64,000 nucleotides of DNA from Lojkania enalia (Eukaryota; Ascomycota; Dothideomycetes; Pleosporales): NCBI GenBank assembly GCA_010094045.1, contig ML986599.1, positions 366,787 through 430,786 of the forward strand. Direction: 5' to 3'. A program made the translations under genes and the position numbers. Shown in pieces: positions 23,715 through 35,630 of this stretch; the stretch's first letter is position 1; every line of letters starts with the position of its first letter. A model generated the notes under the pieces. The model made no database searches. It was not told the DNA's origin and was given only the letters and a program-made list of their open reading frames with translations.

Positions 23715-24969
23715 ATGTCGCTCGTGTCAGGCCCCGGCCGCGGCGGGGTCGCCGCCATGCCCGTTGAGATGCGCCTGTTCGTCGACAAGCACGTCCGCTA
23801 TATCCAGAGCCTCGATACCGTGCGTCCGCCCGCCTGCCGTTGATGCATGCATATGGTCATGATGCGTATGCAAAACCCCAACTTCTCCGCTACTGACTTA
23901 GGCCCAGCGCAAGGACGAGCTGGAGTACTGGCTCACTGAGCATCTCCGTCTCAATGGCCTGTATTGGGGCTTAACCGCTCTCCATCTACTCGGCCATCCA
24001 GATGCGCTTGCGCGGGACGAGGTCATCAGCTTTGTCCTCTCGTGCCTGCACGATAACGGCGGCTTTGGCGCAGCTCCCGGCCACGACCCCCACATGCTGT
24101 ACACGGTCAGCGGCGTCCAGATCCTGGCGACCCTAGACGCCTTCGATGAGCTGGAGAAACGCGTCACGGGCGGCCGCAACAAGATTGGCCAGTGTGCGTT
24201 TGTTTGAAACCCGCAAGCTATGAGATCGCAGTGCTTATGCTTCTCAGTCATCGCAGACCTGCAAGACCCCGAGACAGGCACTTTTGCGGGAGACGAGTGG
24301 GGCGAGCAGGATACCCGGTTTTTATATGGAGCTCTAAATGCCCTGTCCTTAATGGGACTCCTCCATCTCGTCAACGTAGACAAGGCTGTTGCGTACATCC
24401 AGTCGTGTGCCAACTTCGATGGCGGCTATGGTACGAGTCCCGGTGCCGAGTCACATTCTGGTCAAATTTTCACGTGCGTTGCTGCTCTGGCCATCGCTGG
24501 CAGACTTGACCTTGTCGACCATGACAGGCTCGGCGCCTGGCTTAGTGAACGCCAACTCAAGAACGGCGGGCTCAATGGTAGGCCCGAGAAGAAAGAAGAC
24601 GTATGCTACAGCTGGTGGGTGCTTAGTAGCCTTGCCAACCTTGACAGACTGCACTGGATAGACGGTGATAAGTTGGCGGTCTTCATTCTCCAGTGCCAGG
24701 TAAGCCCTCTACTCTATCAATCCACATGTCACGTTACCTGATGAATGAAGGATCCCGAACTGGGTGGAATCGCAGATCGACCAGGTGACATGGTCGATGT
24801 GTTTCACACTGTCTTTGGGATTGCTGGTTTGAGCCTCCTCAAGTACCCAGGCCTTGTTGAGGTAGATCCAGTGTAGTAAGTAGCTTCGCTCCGCCACCGT
24901 ATACGCATTGCTAATACCCGCTACAGCTGTATGCCAAGGTCGGTGATAAAGAAGTGTTTAGGCAAGTAA
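23715..24969 (+). CDS. BET2: Geranylgeranyl transferase type-2 beta subunit
   Basis: Catalytic beta subunit of Rab geranylgeranyl transferase; with the alpha subunit (Bet4) and the Rab escort protein it prenylates Rab GTPases. Five exons: 23715-23819, 23902-24193, 24248-24699, 24751-24875, 24927-24969; introns of 82, 54, 51 and 51 nt; 338 residues, the normal size. Prenyltransferase beta repeats are visible ([80 protein letters not shown]). Zinc ligands are the Asp and Cys of EDVCYSW and the His of DVFHTVFG. The final 43-nt exon supplies [13 protein letters not shown], a usual end for fungal Bet2; without it the frame would stop at a TAG two codons after the donor. Confidence 0.95.
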
Positions 24970-25544
24970 TGTAATGGTGTAGTGGCGATGAAATGTGGCG
25001 GATCTCACGTAGTGACGCAGCGTTGTTAAGATGACCCGTAGCCTTGGTCCACCCCATTTCTTGTTTCCTTTTTGCATTATTGTGACAAATCTTCTCGTTG
25101 TCCCTCTCGCTGTCTAATAACTTTCGTCTCCTCTTCATGAGGTGAGAGATACAAAGCAGGAGGAGAGTGAAGTCGCTGGCGGTTCTGGAGCGCCAAGGCA
25201 TTTCCACGTGCCCTAGGCCACAGAGCCGCCAACTACAAATGCTGTGCCCGCTCACAATTACCTGCTTCTCTCCTGATCTTTCCTTCGCGGGGAGCGCTTG
25301 TTCCTACCTCTCCTTCACGCCCTTTCAACAGTCAACAATACTCTAAGAGCTGCGGAAGCGGCTAGGCCTTCCGTGTGCCTTCATATCTCTGTGCTGATCC
25401 TTTACCACTTCTCCTTCTCCACAACCAGCCCGCTCCTTTCTAGTCGTTGTCTTCATCACCGTTGCATTCCGACGAGAGCACTTTCACATCCATTGCTCTG
25501 CTCTCTTGCGTTCATTACCACCGGCGTGCGGCCGACGTGCTGCA
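24970..25544. other. Intergenic, BET2 3' flank and next promoter
   Basis: 575 bp, pyrimidine-rich towards the right, as expected for a fungal 5' leader. No gene seen. Confidence 0.5.
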
Positions 25545-27064
25545 ATGGCGGCCAACGGCATCCCGCTGCACTGCAACATCTGCCCGAAGAAGCCAAATTT
25601 CAGCGATGTATCTCACTTGCTCACGCACATTGCCAGCAAGGGCCACCTGTCCAACTACTACAAAGTCAAGGTCCGTTCTGGGACAGAAGATGCCTCGCGC
25701 CGTCTAATTGAGACGTACGATCGGTGGTACGCCGAATGGAACGTCGAGGAGCTAATGTCGGAGCGAATGAGCCAAAAGGACAAACGCCGGACTCGAGCAA
25801 GACCAGGAGGTATGGTCTTCCCCGGGGCCAGACGAGATCATGACTCCTGCCTACTAACGTTTCACTGTGCGCAGCCCGCCCCAGTCCAGCACCTCCAAAG
25901 ATCCAGGCACCAGCCCCGCGTTCCACTCGTCCTCGCGTTGCGGTGAACAACTTGCTAGACCCGCGTCTGTCGGAGCAGCAGGTGATCAAGCTCGAGAACT
26001 CCCTTACCCCCACTCCCACCCCGCAACCGGGTCCTATTCTTCGCCACCGACCCTTTGCCCCTAGGTTGCAGTACTGGCCGACGGACTCCCGGTCCACCTC
26101 ACAAAGTTATACCAACCAGGACTACGAAACCTCAAGCGAGTATTCGGACCCGAGCGAACGGAAACGTTACCATTATACCGTGGAGGACTCCTGTGCCATC
26201 GAAGATGATCCCGCGGACACACTCACCACCACCACCGAGGATCCGATGGCCGTCAGCGAGAGCACCAAACTAAAGGGTGTGTACTGGCCAGGCATGGATC
26301 TCTTTGATTCTGCCACGCCCGAGATGCGGCGAAAGAGGAACCAGAAGAAAGACATCTCCGTCGTGGAGCAGTTAGAGCTTAATTCGCAAGTGGTTGAGCC
26401 GACGGAGCTCATCTTCACACCGCAAGGATCGTTCAAGCGGCAGCGAAGAATTTCAAGCTCCGTCATCGACGATGAAGAAGAAGAGAGCAGCCCGATCAAG
26501 GCCGAGAGCCCAGGGCCCTTACTAACACGTCCTCCCCTCACTGAATTGGATGTCAATACTATTCGCCATACCCGTCAATCCGTGCGGCCACAACTCCTTT
26601 CCTACCTCACCGGCACCCATTACAGAGATGAACGCGGTAGCTCCAGCCATAGCTACGCCGACCATGCTCCACGCAAAAGGCGGGGATTTGACGTTTTCCA
26701 AGACGACGACATCCCTTTCGGCCAGCCTACGCCCTTGAATTATCTGACAGCTGGATATCACCAACAGCCGTCGCCGTCCCCGGCGCCAGCGTTCCCTCCC
26801 ATGTATCAACCTGAAAATAAAGAGAACGTCATGCCTACATATCCCCAACTAGGATACGATCATCACCATCATCATCATCATCATCTCCACCACAATCACT
26901 CCGCCGGCTACCCCTACCATGCTTATGCATATGGTCTCGGACAAGATCAGCACGTGTTCCAGTATCACCCTCCTTTATACATGCACAACGCCTATCAGCA
27001 GCAGAATGATGACAATGATGACCAACGCACCCTCACCGCTCCTCCTTCACCATCGACCGGCTAA
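25545..27064 (+). CDS. C2H2-like zinc-finger protein, conserved fungal, unknown role
   Basis: Exons 25545-25809 and 25875-27064, 65-nt intron, 484 residues. The N terminus holds one finger of the C2H2/U1 kind (LHCNICPKKPNFSDVSHLLT then HIASKGHLSNYYK): CX2C, a longer loop, then two or three histidines. The remainder looks disordered: basic Arg/Pro stretch after the splice, acidic patches (DDEEEESS), possible nuclear localisation clusters (KRQRR, RKRRG), and a C-terminal run of about eight His interrupted once (about 26863-26900). The frame is consistent throughout. A nuclear, nucleic-acid-binding role is a reasonable inference from the finger and basic clusters only. I recognise no named homologue. 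Confidence 0.8.
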
Positions 27065-27983
27065 GCTCGTTCCAGCTCGTACCTCCCCTCAAAAAAAAAA
27101 AATCTCACAGCAATGCTTCCAATGGCCGGCCTCTCCATTTCGGCTTTCCTTCTGTCTCTCTATTCCTGGCTCGGTGACCTCATGTCGGTGTGGCGCCACA
27201 ATTTCCAACTATACCACTTTCGCTTTCGGGGTTTGGTATTACTGTTCTGTTTTTCTTCAAGGGTGGTGCGGATTATGGCAACTCCAATGCTTCTGCAAGA
27301 CTATTCCGATACTTACACGACATACTAATGACTCACGACATATCATACAATTTAGTATGGGTTAGCAACCAATGAATACGGATAGACACTGTTATAGACG
27401 ACTCGAGGGGGCAATGGCATGCATACAGTACCAATAGTGCAATCCCGCCTGCTTCTTCTCCGAGCCGATGTCTGTTGAAAGACCTTCTACAGGCTTCATT
27501 TCGCAAGCACAGATGGCTGCTGGTGCAATGATAGTCGACCTTGTACAGTATCACTTCTTCCAATCTACATCACTTAAAGCAGGACTCTTGGTAGAGAAAA
27601 TAACATATTTCCTGATCAAGTGCGGTCCGATGGTAATGTACTATTTTGACTGCGTGATTTCTGGACTTCTTGCGAGTTGCTTCAGACTATACGACTGCGT
27701 CAACCCTAGAGGTTTTGGATGACCCTCGTTTCAAGCTGAGTGACACGACCGACATGTGGGGTTAGGTTCAGCCCAGGACTAGGCCATAGCTTCCTCCAGC
27801 TCAAAAAAGCACGCCTGGTAGAGTACTGCGCTCGCACCTTCCTCACGTCGAGCGATCGCCAAGCACCTCATCAATACCGTCTATTTCCCGTCGCCCTGCA
27901 AGCCAAACAGCATCCCACTCCAGATACAGAACATGCCTCCCACCCTATCCCCAGCCATCTCCAGACCCTTAAGACGCCCCCAT
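27065..27983. other. Intergenic, convergent gene ends
   Basis: About 0.9 kb between the ends of the zinc-finger gene (+) and the FAR-17a-like gene (-). A 13-A run at about 27090 follows the stop. Short frames on both strands show no family resemblance. Confidence 0.5.
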
Positions 27984-29196
27984 CTACTCCCTCTTAACCC
28001 CCAAACTACCCTCCTCGACCCCATTCACAACCGCATACACAGCCCTCAGCCCGGCCGCCACGATCCACATGGTGATCCCACTAAGCGCGAACAAGCCGAC
28101 GCGCTGCCATGTGTCGAGCAGCGCAAAGATGGGATAGGGATAAAAGCCGTTATGGGAATAGCACAGCTCGATCCAGAACCAGTATGCGAATGCGAGGACA
28201 GTAGATGACGTGAGGAGTGCAAAGGAAGCGGTGGGTGGCGTAGGAGCGGTAGGCCAGGGGGGGGAGAGGAGGAGGGTGTCGAGAGTTAGGAGGACTGATG
28301 GGAAGAGGTGGAAGGCGAAGTCTGTGGCTAGAGGCAGCATGGGGAGATCTGGAGGGACAACAAGTTGAGGGTCGATGGCGCGGAGGCCCCAGTATAAGAG
28401 GCTTATGAGAATCTCGATGGGCGTGGCGATCAGGGCGAGATAGTTTTTTAGGGTGAAGAGGAGCGGGGAGGAGAGGGTATCGGCGAGAAGGGCGCAGGTG
28501 AAGCAGAGGGCGGAGATGGAGAGGCCGATTATGGTGAGGTACTGGAGGTGCCAGCCGTAGGAGTCGTTCTAGGGTGGTTAGTGGGGATGGGTGGTTGGGA
28601 GGGTTCTGGAGCTGTGACGGGTGATGAGTGTAGTGGAAATAAGTGTTTGGAATGTTTGTATGGGTTAGGTGCGTGTTTCATGGGTAGAGGAAAGAAATTG
28701 CGGATATGAGGTAATAAGAATAGAATAGAATAGGATGGATAGGATTGAATTTGAGAGAGGAAAGACAAAAAAGGCGGTATTAAAGAATAAGGGAAAGGGT
28801 TTCGTAGTTGAGAATGTAAGACAAACAGTTATTATGTCGCTGTGTCTTGAGGCCCATTCAAACACATCTTCGTTTCAATACATTGAAAAAAGTCTTAACA
28901 GTGTAGTATTTTGAAAACAGCAGGAAAGAATACTTACGATAACATTTGGATGATCCACCAGGCTAAACATGATATTAGCGTGATACATTACTAGAATAGG
29001 AGACCACAGAACTCACTATTTAAAGTCGATGTAAAAACAGATAAGCCCAGCCACCTGGGTGGCATCTAAGTACTATCCGTTACAGAATTGGCATTAGGCT
29101 TACATGTAATACACCAGAAAACCCTCTCGATGGAGACTCGAAACGCTGCAAATGATGGCGACTGCCTAGCTTCTTCACTGCTTCCGCTGCACTCAT
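27984..29196 (-). CDS. FAR-17a/AIG1-like integral membrane protein
   Basis: Multi-pass membrane protein of the FAR-17a/AIG1 family; animal members hydrolyse fatty-acid esters of hydroxy fatty acids, while the fungal role is not established. Exons: 29196-29104, 29054-29017 (38 nt), 28962-28938 (25 nt), 28568-27984; introns of 49, 54 and 369 nt; 246 residues. The start MSAAEAVKKLGSRHHLQRFE with SPSRGFSGVLH continues through the two tiny exons (VAGLICFYIDFKYLVDHPNV) into NDSYGWHLQYLTIIGLSISA, which fits the family closely. About six hydrophobic segments are present, including NYLALIATPIEILISLLYWG and the family HNGFYPYPIF loop near the last segments. The third intron is unusually long for this genome. 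The small exons are set by frame and homology, not transcripts. Confidence 0.85.
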
Positions 29197-30012
29197 CTTC
29201 AATGCAACTATGTGTAGAACGCTATGGAGCTAGGATTGAGATAAAGTACAAGAGAAACTTATTCTAGGATAGAGTACTAGATGTCTACGGTCGAGAAACC
29301 TCGATGTAGCCGGTTGAGCCGCCAAGTCCACGCACGTGGGTCTATCAGCATCCGCTAAAGGAGGACTAGCTCATGGCCCGTGCAAACAGCCATTAACATT
29401 GAAATACAGGTCCCATCCTCAATTTGCATTTCCGGTCTCCTCATTTTCACTTCGCTGTAGACTGAGTTCCCGTTCAACTTGCCCCACTATCATACACAGC
29501 TTTGATTTAATCGGATTGCCCCCTCCACGGTAGATCTTCGGAATCACCTTCGCAAAGGCCGGCACTGCTGCATATCTTGGCTGCGCATGAGCAGCCAGTC
29601 TTCGGAAACATTCTCGCAAAATCGGCATCGGTGCATATGGTGAGCGCGAATCGGAATGGAAATGGGAGATCTCCGGTAACGCTAGATAAGATCATGCTCG
29701 AAGCTATGGAAACTAACCAATAGTTGGGCCTAGTGCTTCACTTGAGGTAGAGTCGTCATTCGTACCTGGGAGATGTCCCGGCTCGACGGGAGTGGTTTCC
29801 GATAGTAAGAGATGTATGTGAAGTAAGCATTGATATAAGGATTGCAACGTCTTTTTGTACGCCTCTGATTAAAACTTTCCTTCTCCTTTACCACTCTTAG
29901 TTTTAGAAGAAACCTTTTTCTCAATTAATCTTCGGTTTTCTTACCAATCGGATTCTATTTTGGTGAACTGTTCTGGCTGCTAGTCAGGAGCACGAACGCA
30001 ATTGACTTGAAG
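29197..30012. other. Divergent promoter region, FAR-17a-like / GH3
   Basis: 816 bp between divergent genes, mostly AT-rich near the GH3 side. No recognisable gene or repeat. Confidence 0.5.
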
Positions 30013-32726
30013 ATGACAACGAAAATAGAGACCATTCTACAATCTCTCACTATTGAAGAGAAGGTATCATTCTCTAGCAATTGACTTCGGAGCAGTGCCT
30101 AACGCATTTCCATAGGTCTCCTTATTGGCCGGGAGAGACTTCTGGGAAACAGTACCTATACCCTCTAAGGGTGTACCGGCTATCAAGGTGTTTTACACCC
30201 AAACTCGCAGCCTCCTAGTTATGAGCGACTAATAGCGGCCTAGACATCTGACGGGCCCAATGGTGCTAGAGGTGCAATCTTTAATGGTGGAACAAGGGCA
30301 GCCTGCTTTCCAGCCGCGATATGCTCTGCTGCGACATGGAACCCCGATCTTTCAAGGCGAATTGGGAACGCATTAGCTGAAGAGACGCTGACAAAGGGGG
30401 CACGCGTACTGTATGTTTGTAATTCTTAACTAGAGTATTTTATCCTAACTTGTACAGTCTCGGACCGACCATGTGCAACCACAGACATCCCCTTGGTGGA
30501 CGCAATTTTGAAAGTTTCTCCGAGGATCCTCTACTTGCGGGCAAACTGTCTGCGCAGGTAGTAAACGGCCTACAAGAGAAGGGAGTTGCCGCTACAATCA
30601 AGCACTTTGCCGCCAACGAACAGGAGACTAAGAGGTTGAGTGTTGACGAAATCATATCAGAACGGGCATTAAGAGAGATCTATATGAAACCATTCGAAAT
30701 ATCCATTAAAGAAGCCAATCCATGGGCAGTAATGACCGCTTACAACAAGATCAATGGTATCCACTGCGATTCACATCCTCTCCTCTTGCAAAAGATTCTT
30801 CGAGGTGAGTGGGGCTGGAATGGGCTTGTGATGAGCGACTGGGGTGGCACAAATTCGACTGCTGGCGCCTTGAACGCCGGCCTTGACCTAGAAATGCCTG
30901 GACCAACGAGGCATCGAGTTACCGAAGCTGTCACCAAGGCGATAAAGGATGGTCTACTCTCGGAAGCTACAATTGACGAACGAGTTAGAAACATTCTAGA
31001 TTTAATTACGAAAGTTGGAGGATTTGATAACCCCGAAATCCCTCCGGAACGATCAGTAGACAACCCGGCTCATCGACAGCTCATCCGGGAAGCTGCGGGG
31101 CAGGGAATTGTCCTTCTCAAAAACGACAATGGGATCCTTCCCTTGTCGAAAGATCAGGTCAAGGGCAAGAAGATTGCACTGCTTGGTTTGGCCAAGGAAG
31201 CACTGATTCATGGAGGAGGAAGTGCTTCATTGCACGCGCATTATAGGATATCGCCATGGGATGGCTTGCATAGTGCGTACGGCGATAGCGTTCAATTCGT
31301 TTTTGCCAAAGGTTGGTCACTTTCAAAGAGTTTTTAATGTGCATGGAAATAACAAGCTTTAGGCGCTCACACGTACCGGCTGCTGCCACCCTTGGCGAGT
31401 CATTGTACAGGACTTGACGGCAACTCGGGCTGGACAGTAGAACTTCTCAAACATGGAAAGACTGAGGAGCCTATCCAGGTCGCGCATGGACATAAAGAAG
31501 CATCATTCAACCCCCTGACAGAAAAATTTACAAAGTTGAAGGACGTTCATTTATCTTCAACCTTTATCCCAGACGAGACTGGGTCTCATTACCTTTCATG
31601 CTCTGGAATCGGCCCTACAAAGGTCTTCATAAACGGCAAACTCGTATTCGAGCAAAAAGGAAATTCCGAGGATGGGATGGCTTTCCTACTTGGTGGTAAC
31701 CCAGAGAAAGAGTTCACTTTTCCCTTCAACAAGGATGAATCCTACAAGATACGTATCGAGTCCAGTCCACCAACTGATGAGAATGACGATACTGGAATTC
31801 TTGAAGGCCTTCCTGGATTCAGGATGGGTTTTATGAAAGCAACAGAACATGATGAAGATTTGCTATCGAAAGCAGTGGATATTGCCCGTGACTGCGACTA
31901 TGCCATTGTTTTTACAGGTCACACCCCAGTTTGGGAGACAGAAGGTCAAGATCAAATCAGCTTCAATCTGCCTAAGGACGGATCTCAAGACAAGCTCGTA
32001 GATGCCGTGGCCTCAGCGAACCCGAACATAATTGTTGTGAACTCGACTGGTGTCGCTATAGCTATGCCTTGGTTGTCCAAGGTCCCTTCTGTTGTCCAAG
32101 CATGGTTTCCAGGCCAAGAAGCCGGGAATGCTATTGCTGATGTCATCTCTGGTACAACAAATCCATCAGGCCGACTACCTATATCTTGGCCGAAGCGCAT
32201 AGAATATTCTCCCGCGTACAGCAATTTCCCTGGACAAATGAAAGATGGTCAGCTTACTGTCAGATATGATGAGGGAGTTTTCGTTGGTTACCGGCATTAT
32301 GATCGTATTTCTGCACACGCTGTGCAATTTCCCTTTGGTTTTGGACTATCCTATACCTCTTTGAGTCTTAAAGATGGATTAGTGACCCAAGATTCGAATG
32401 ACAAATTCAAAGCGACCATCACTGCTGTCAACACTAGTCGGCTACAAGGGGCTACCGTCGTTCAGCTTTATGTTGGAAGGAAGCAAAGATCGCAAGAACA
32501 TCCCGTTAAGACACTAGTGGCGTTTCACAAGGTATTCTTGGAGCCCGGGAAGGAACAGACTGTAGAACTACTTGTATCAATAGATGATTTTGCGTATTTC
32601 GATGAGGGTTCTGGCTCATGGAAAGTCGATGGAGGACAGTACGTTTTCTCATTCGGGCAATCGTCGGTCCATATCGAGAGTAGTGTAACAGTGAGCATTG
32701 GAGGAGATAGGCAGCTGAAATGTTAG
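30013..32726 (+). CDS. GH3 beta-glucosidase with PA14 domain, intracellular type
   Basis: Glycoside hydrolase family 3 enzyme that releases glucose from beta-glucosides. Exons: 30013-30063, 30116-30187, 30244-30410, 30458-31311, 31363-32726; introns of 52, 56, 47 and 51 nt; 835 residues. Visible in order: N-terminal GH3 barrel with SDGPNGARG and GRNFESFSEDPLLAGKLSAQ; KHFAANEQE; the nucleophile Asp about 224 in LVMSDWGGTNS; then the C-terminal GH3 sandwich, into which a PA14 domain is inserted (about 395-545), and a final fibronectin-III-like domain (ATVVQLYVGRKQ). The PA14 insertion is typical of fungal bglH/bglI-like and Kluyveromyces beta-glucosidases. There is no signal peptide (MTTKIETILQSLTIEEK), so it is probably cytosolic and would act on imported glycosides. 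A Zn2Cys6 regulator follows on the same strand, 558 bp downstream. Confidence 0.93.
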
Positions 32727-33284
32727 AATATTGGCAAATCACAGTAGAATTCGTAGCATTTCAGGTTTGATTTATCACAACTACAAGATTGTTCAATTTA
32801 ATAGTAGAAGACCCCGATCATATAGTTACTACGAAAGATTATTATGGAAAGGAATCGCACTCCCGTAGCTTTTAAAACCTAGGCGATGCGAGACCGTTAA
32901 GAGACATGGAGTTGAAGACAATGATTGGCGCACAAGGAATGTAAGGCCTTCCTTCGGCAGTTTTAGCGAGCCGTGCGACCCGCTAAAGATGTTAGGCAGC
33001 TATTTCTTGAATGCATCCTTCGCTTTCCACATCTACTACGATTATGAAATGATCAGATGAAACGCAAGCTCGTGACTTTGGCATGTAGTACAGGCAGGTG
33101 CTGGGCGCGTACGACTGTGTAAAGTCTTTGTCGTTGGATCTTGCCCCTCTGCGAAACCTGAGTCAGGACTCTCTCCTTAACCTCATCATGTACGTAACTT
33201 CGGGGTACGGATAGCGGGCTCTGTTGTCACATATAGAGTTAAGCTCTAGCGGAACACTTCCTTTGGCGGCTTCCCCTAGAACTT
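32727..33284. other. Intergenic, GH3 3' flank and regulator promoter
   Basis: 558 bp with no coding signal recognised. Confidence 0.5.
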
Positions 33285-35191
33285 ATGACTTTGTTGTATG
33301 CAAACGGGCTTAAACTAGTACCCCCACCCCATTAACCGAGGAAATTTACTAATCCTACCACACCCCTGAAGGCCTAATGTTGGGAAACCGTCTAAGGGTT
33401 GTAAAACCTGTAGAGACCGAAAGGTCAAGGTCGGTACTAAAACGTAAGTAGTCCACTTGGCGGTTGCTAATGATGATGTAGTGTGACCAGAAACGACCAT
33501 CATGTTCTCAATGTATTAGGATCAAAAGGGAGTGCCACGGGTACCGAGATCCGGTATCAATGATGTTCAAGAATGAGTCTGAGGTGGTGGCTCGGAGAGC
33601 GAACAAGAGATACCAGGAACTCACTAGAGCGAAAATGCAGAAGCTCCCACATGGAAAAGGGTCAGCATCATCAGGGCATGAGACACCAAGCGGCGATTCT
33701 TCGTATTCATTATCATCGTCACTATCATCTTCAACGTCATCATCATCTTCTTCTTCTGCTTCGAGAAGCTGTTCATTTTGGACTAGCAGAGACGTGGCGC
33801 TAAAACTAAGAGGATCACAGTCAAGATTGATTAGTACGCAGGTAATGCCTTCGCTTGAAGACCAGGCTCTGTGCTTCTTCCTCTCTAACTATGTCGTCTT
33901 ACCAAAATTTATTCCAAGAGGCCATTTCGAGTGGCTCTATGAAGTCCTAAAGTCTGACGCCGAAGAGATTCTGCGAACAAGCGTTATAGCTGCGAGCTTA
34001 GCAGCCCTCGCAACATCAAAGAAATCTGTTCGCCTCGTGCGAAAAGCGCGAGAAGCATACGTGTCGGCCTTACGTATGACAAATGAATCTCTCGGATGTT
34101 CCGCTCTGGTGAAGAAAGATAGTACACTCATGGCAGTGATCATGCTGGGTATGTACGAGAACTGCGTATTTGAAGATAAATATTCCCTCAAATCATGGGC
34201 GAAGCATGTTGATGGCGCCTGCACGCTTATCAAACTACGCGGAAAGGAGATATTCCACAGTCCACTTTGTTTACGCGTCTTCCAGCAATTTTACGGCACA
34301 ATTCTCTTAGTTGCTATAGAGAGTAGATCGAAAACGCCGCCGGGAATCAACGAATTCTGGGAATACTGCGCTGCCTTAGGGAACTACAACGTGTCGGGAA
34401 AACAATGGACGACCGAGATGGTGCGCTGGATACAGCGAGCTATTGACTTGGGCCATTCCACAACAGCCGACCCGGCAACTGCAATAGCTACTGCAAGAGA
34501 ACTCCTCGAAGAATTGGCACACATTAGGGCATCCTTGCCAAGTGTGTGGGAATACCAGACTATTTACCTTGAAGAGCCAAATGAGTATGTTTACGGCGCC
34601 ACATACCACGTCTACAAGGATCCTTGGGTCGTATGGATGTGGAATAATCTACGTATATCTCACCTTCGCCTACTTCAAATCACGTCTGAGCTACTTGATG
34701 AAGGATTGACGCCTAATCCTCTTCTATTTAAAGAGGAAGAAGTGAAATCGCAGAAAAAGGCTCTATATGAAGCTATGAAGATCATTTCAGCGGAAATTTG
34801 TGCTTCGACACCCCAAATCACTGGCCAGATACCTTTTCCGGACCCTCACACATCAGATTCTGGGTCGCTTGCAAAGCCCTCCCCGGGCATTTTGGACGCG
34901 TTGATTCCAAAATACAAACTCCACCCACCGGGTACTTTCACATCCACCCTCGTGCATTATCTGATCTGGCCCCTGTATTCCGCAGCGAGTCTAGATCCAT
35001 GCCCAACTGAACTTCGGGAATGGATTATCGGTAGACTTGATTTCATTGCGTTGAAAGTTGGTACGAGACAGGCCATTGTCCTAGCGGACGCGCTCAAAGA
35101 TGGAAACCGACACAGTCCCTCGCCCATATTAGGAGAATTTAATCATCCGTCCCTTCTAAATACATCCAACGAGGATATCATCCGGCGCTAG
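33285..35191 (+). CDS. Zn2Cys6 transcription factor
   Basis: Fungal binuclear-zinc-cluster regulator. My model: exons 33285-33295 (11 nt), 33372-33429 (58 nt), 33482-35191; introns of 76 and 52 nt; 592 residues. Splicing gives cysteines at 14, 17, 24, 31, 34 and 41, spaced CX2CX6CX6CX2CX6C, exactly the family pattern (CKTCRDRKVK joined to CDQKRPSCSQCIRIKREC), followed by HGYRDPVSMMF. The second intron falls just before the third cysteine, a common position. A Ser-rich stretch (about 75-110) precedes a long helical region of the fungal-specific regulatory type. The 11-nt first exon is inferred from phase, the GTATGC donor and a good branch site (TACTAAT) before the acceptor. It may regulate the adjacent GH3 gene; that is inference from position. 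Confidence 0.87.
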
Positions 35192-35630
35192 AAATACCTA
35201 TCACAACGTTAGAAAAAGGTTACGAATACATGAGGCATATCAGAAAGCACTGTATTCGATCTTACTAGAAATATCACTCCGCAACTCCTTTCAGCATTGC
35301 GATTCCTCAACTATGCTAGACTTGGCGGCGCTAAAGAGAAGCTCCCTGCCCTAGTCATCAACGTCACCCCAAATAATCCAGGACGATTTCCGATCGATCA
35401 ATTAAAACCCGAATTTTAACGGAGCTTCTAGTTACAGACGTAATGTTACGGCGACAGGATCCACCAAGGCTACTAATACCCCCCATTCATGCCCTTTATA
35501 TCTCTTCTGTTGCTTTTCATCATATTAAACATTGTAAGTTTTTATCCCTTCCGATGAAGTACTTGATAAATCAATTCAGTAGATTTATATAGTACATTAT
35601 TAGATTCGAAAACATATTCTTATCATTGCT
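35192..35630. other. Intergenic, regulator 3' flank and ADH promoter
   Basis: 439 bp, AT-rich. No gene recognised. Confidence 0.5.

Noticed and set aside
23207..23862. Several GC-rich plus-strand frames before BET2
   Set aside because: Overlap each other in different frames, low-complexity Arg/Pro/Gly, no family match; the BET2 first exon lies inside one of them.
33421..33500. Degenerate zinc cluster (third to fifth cysteines apparently lost)
   Set aside because: An artefact of reading through to a donor at about 33443; using the donor at 33430 and acceptor at 33481 restores all six cysteines.
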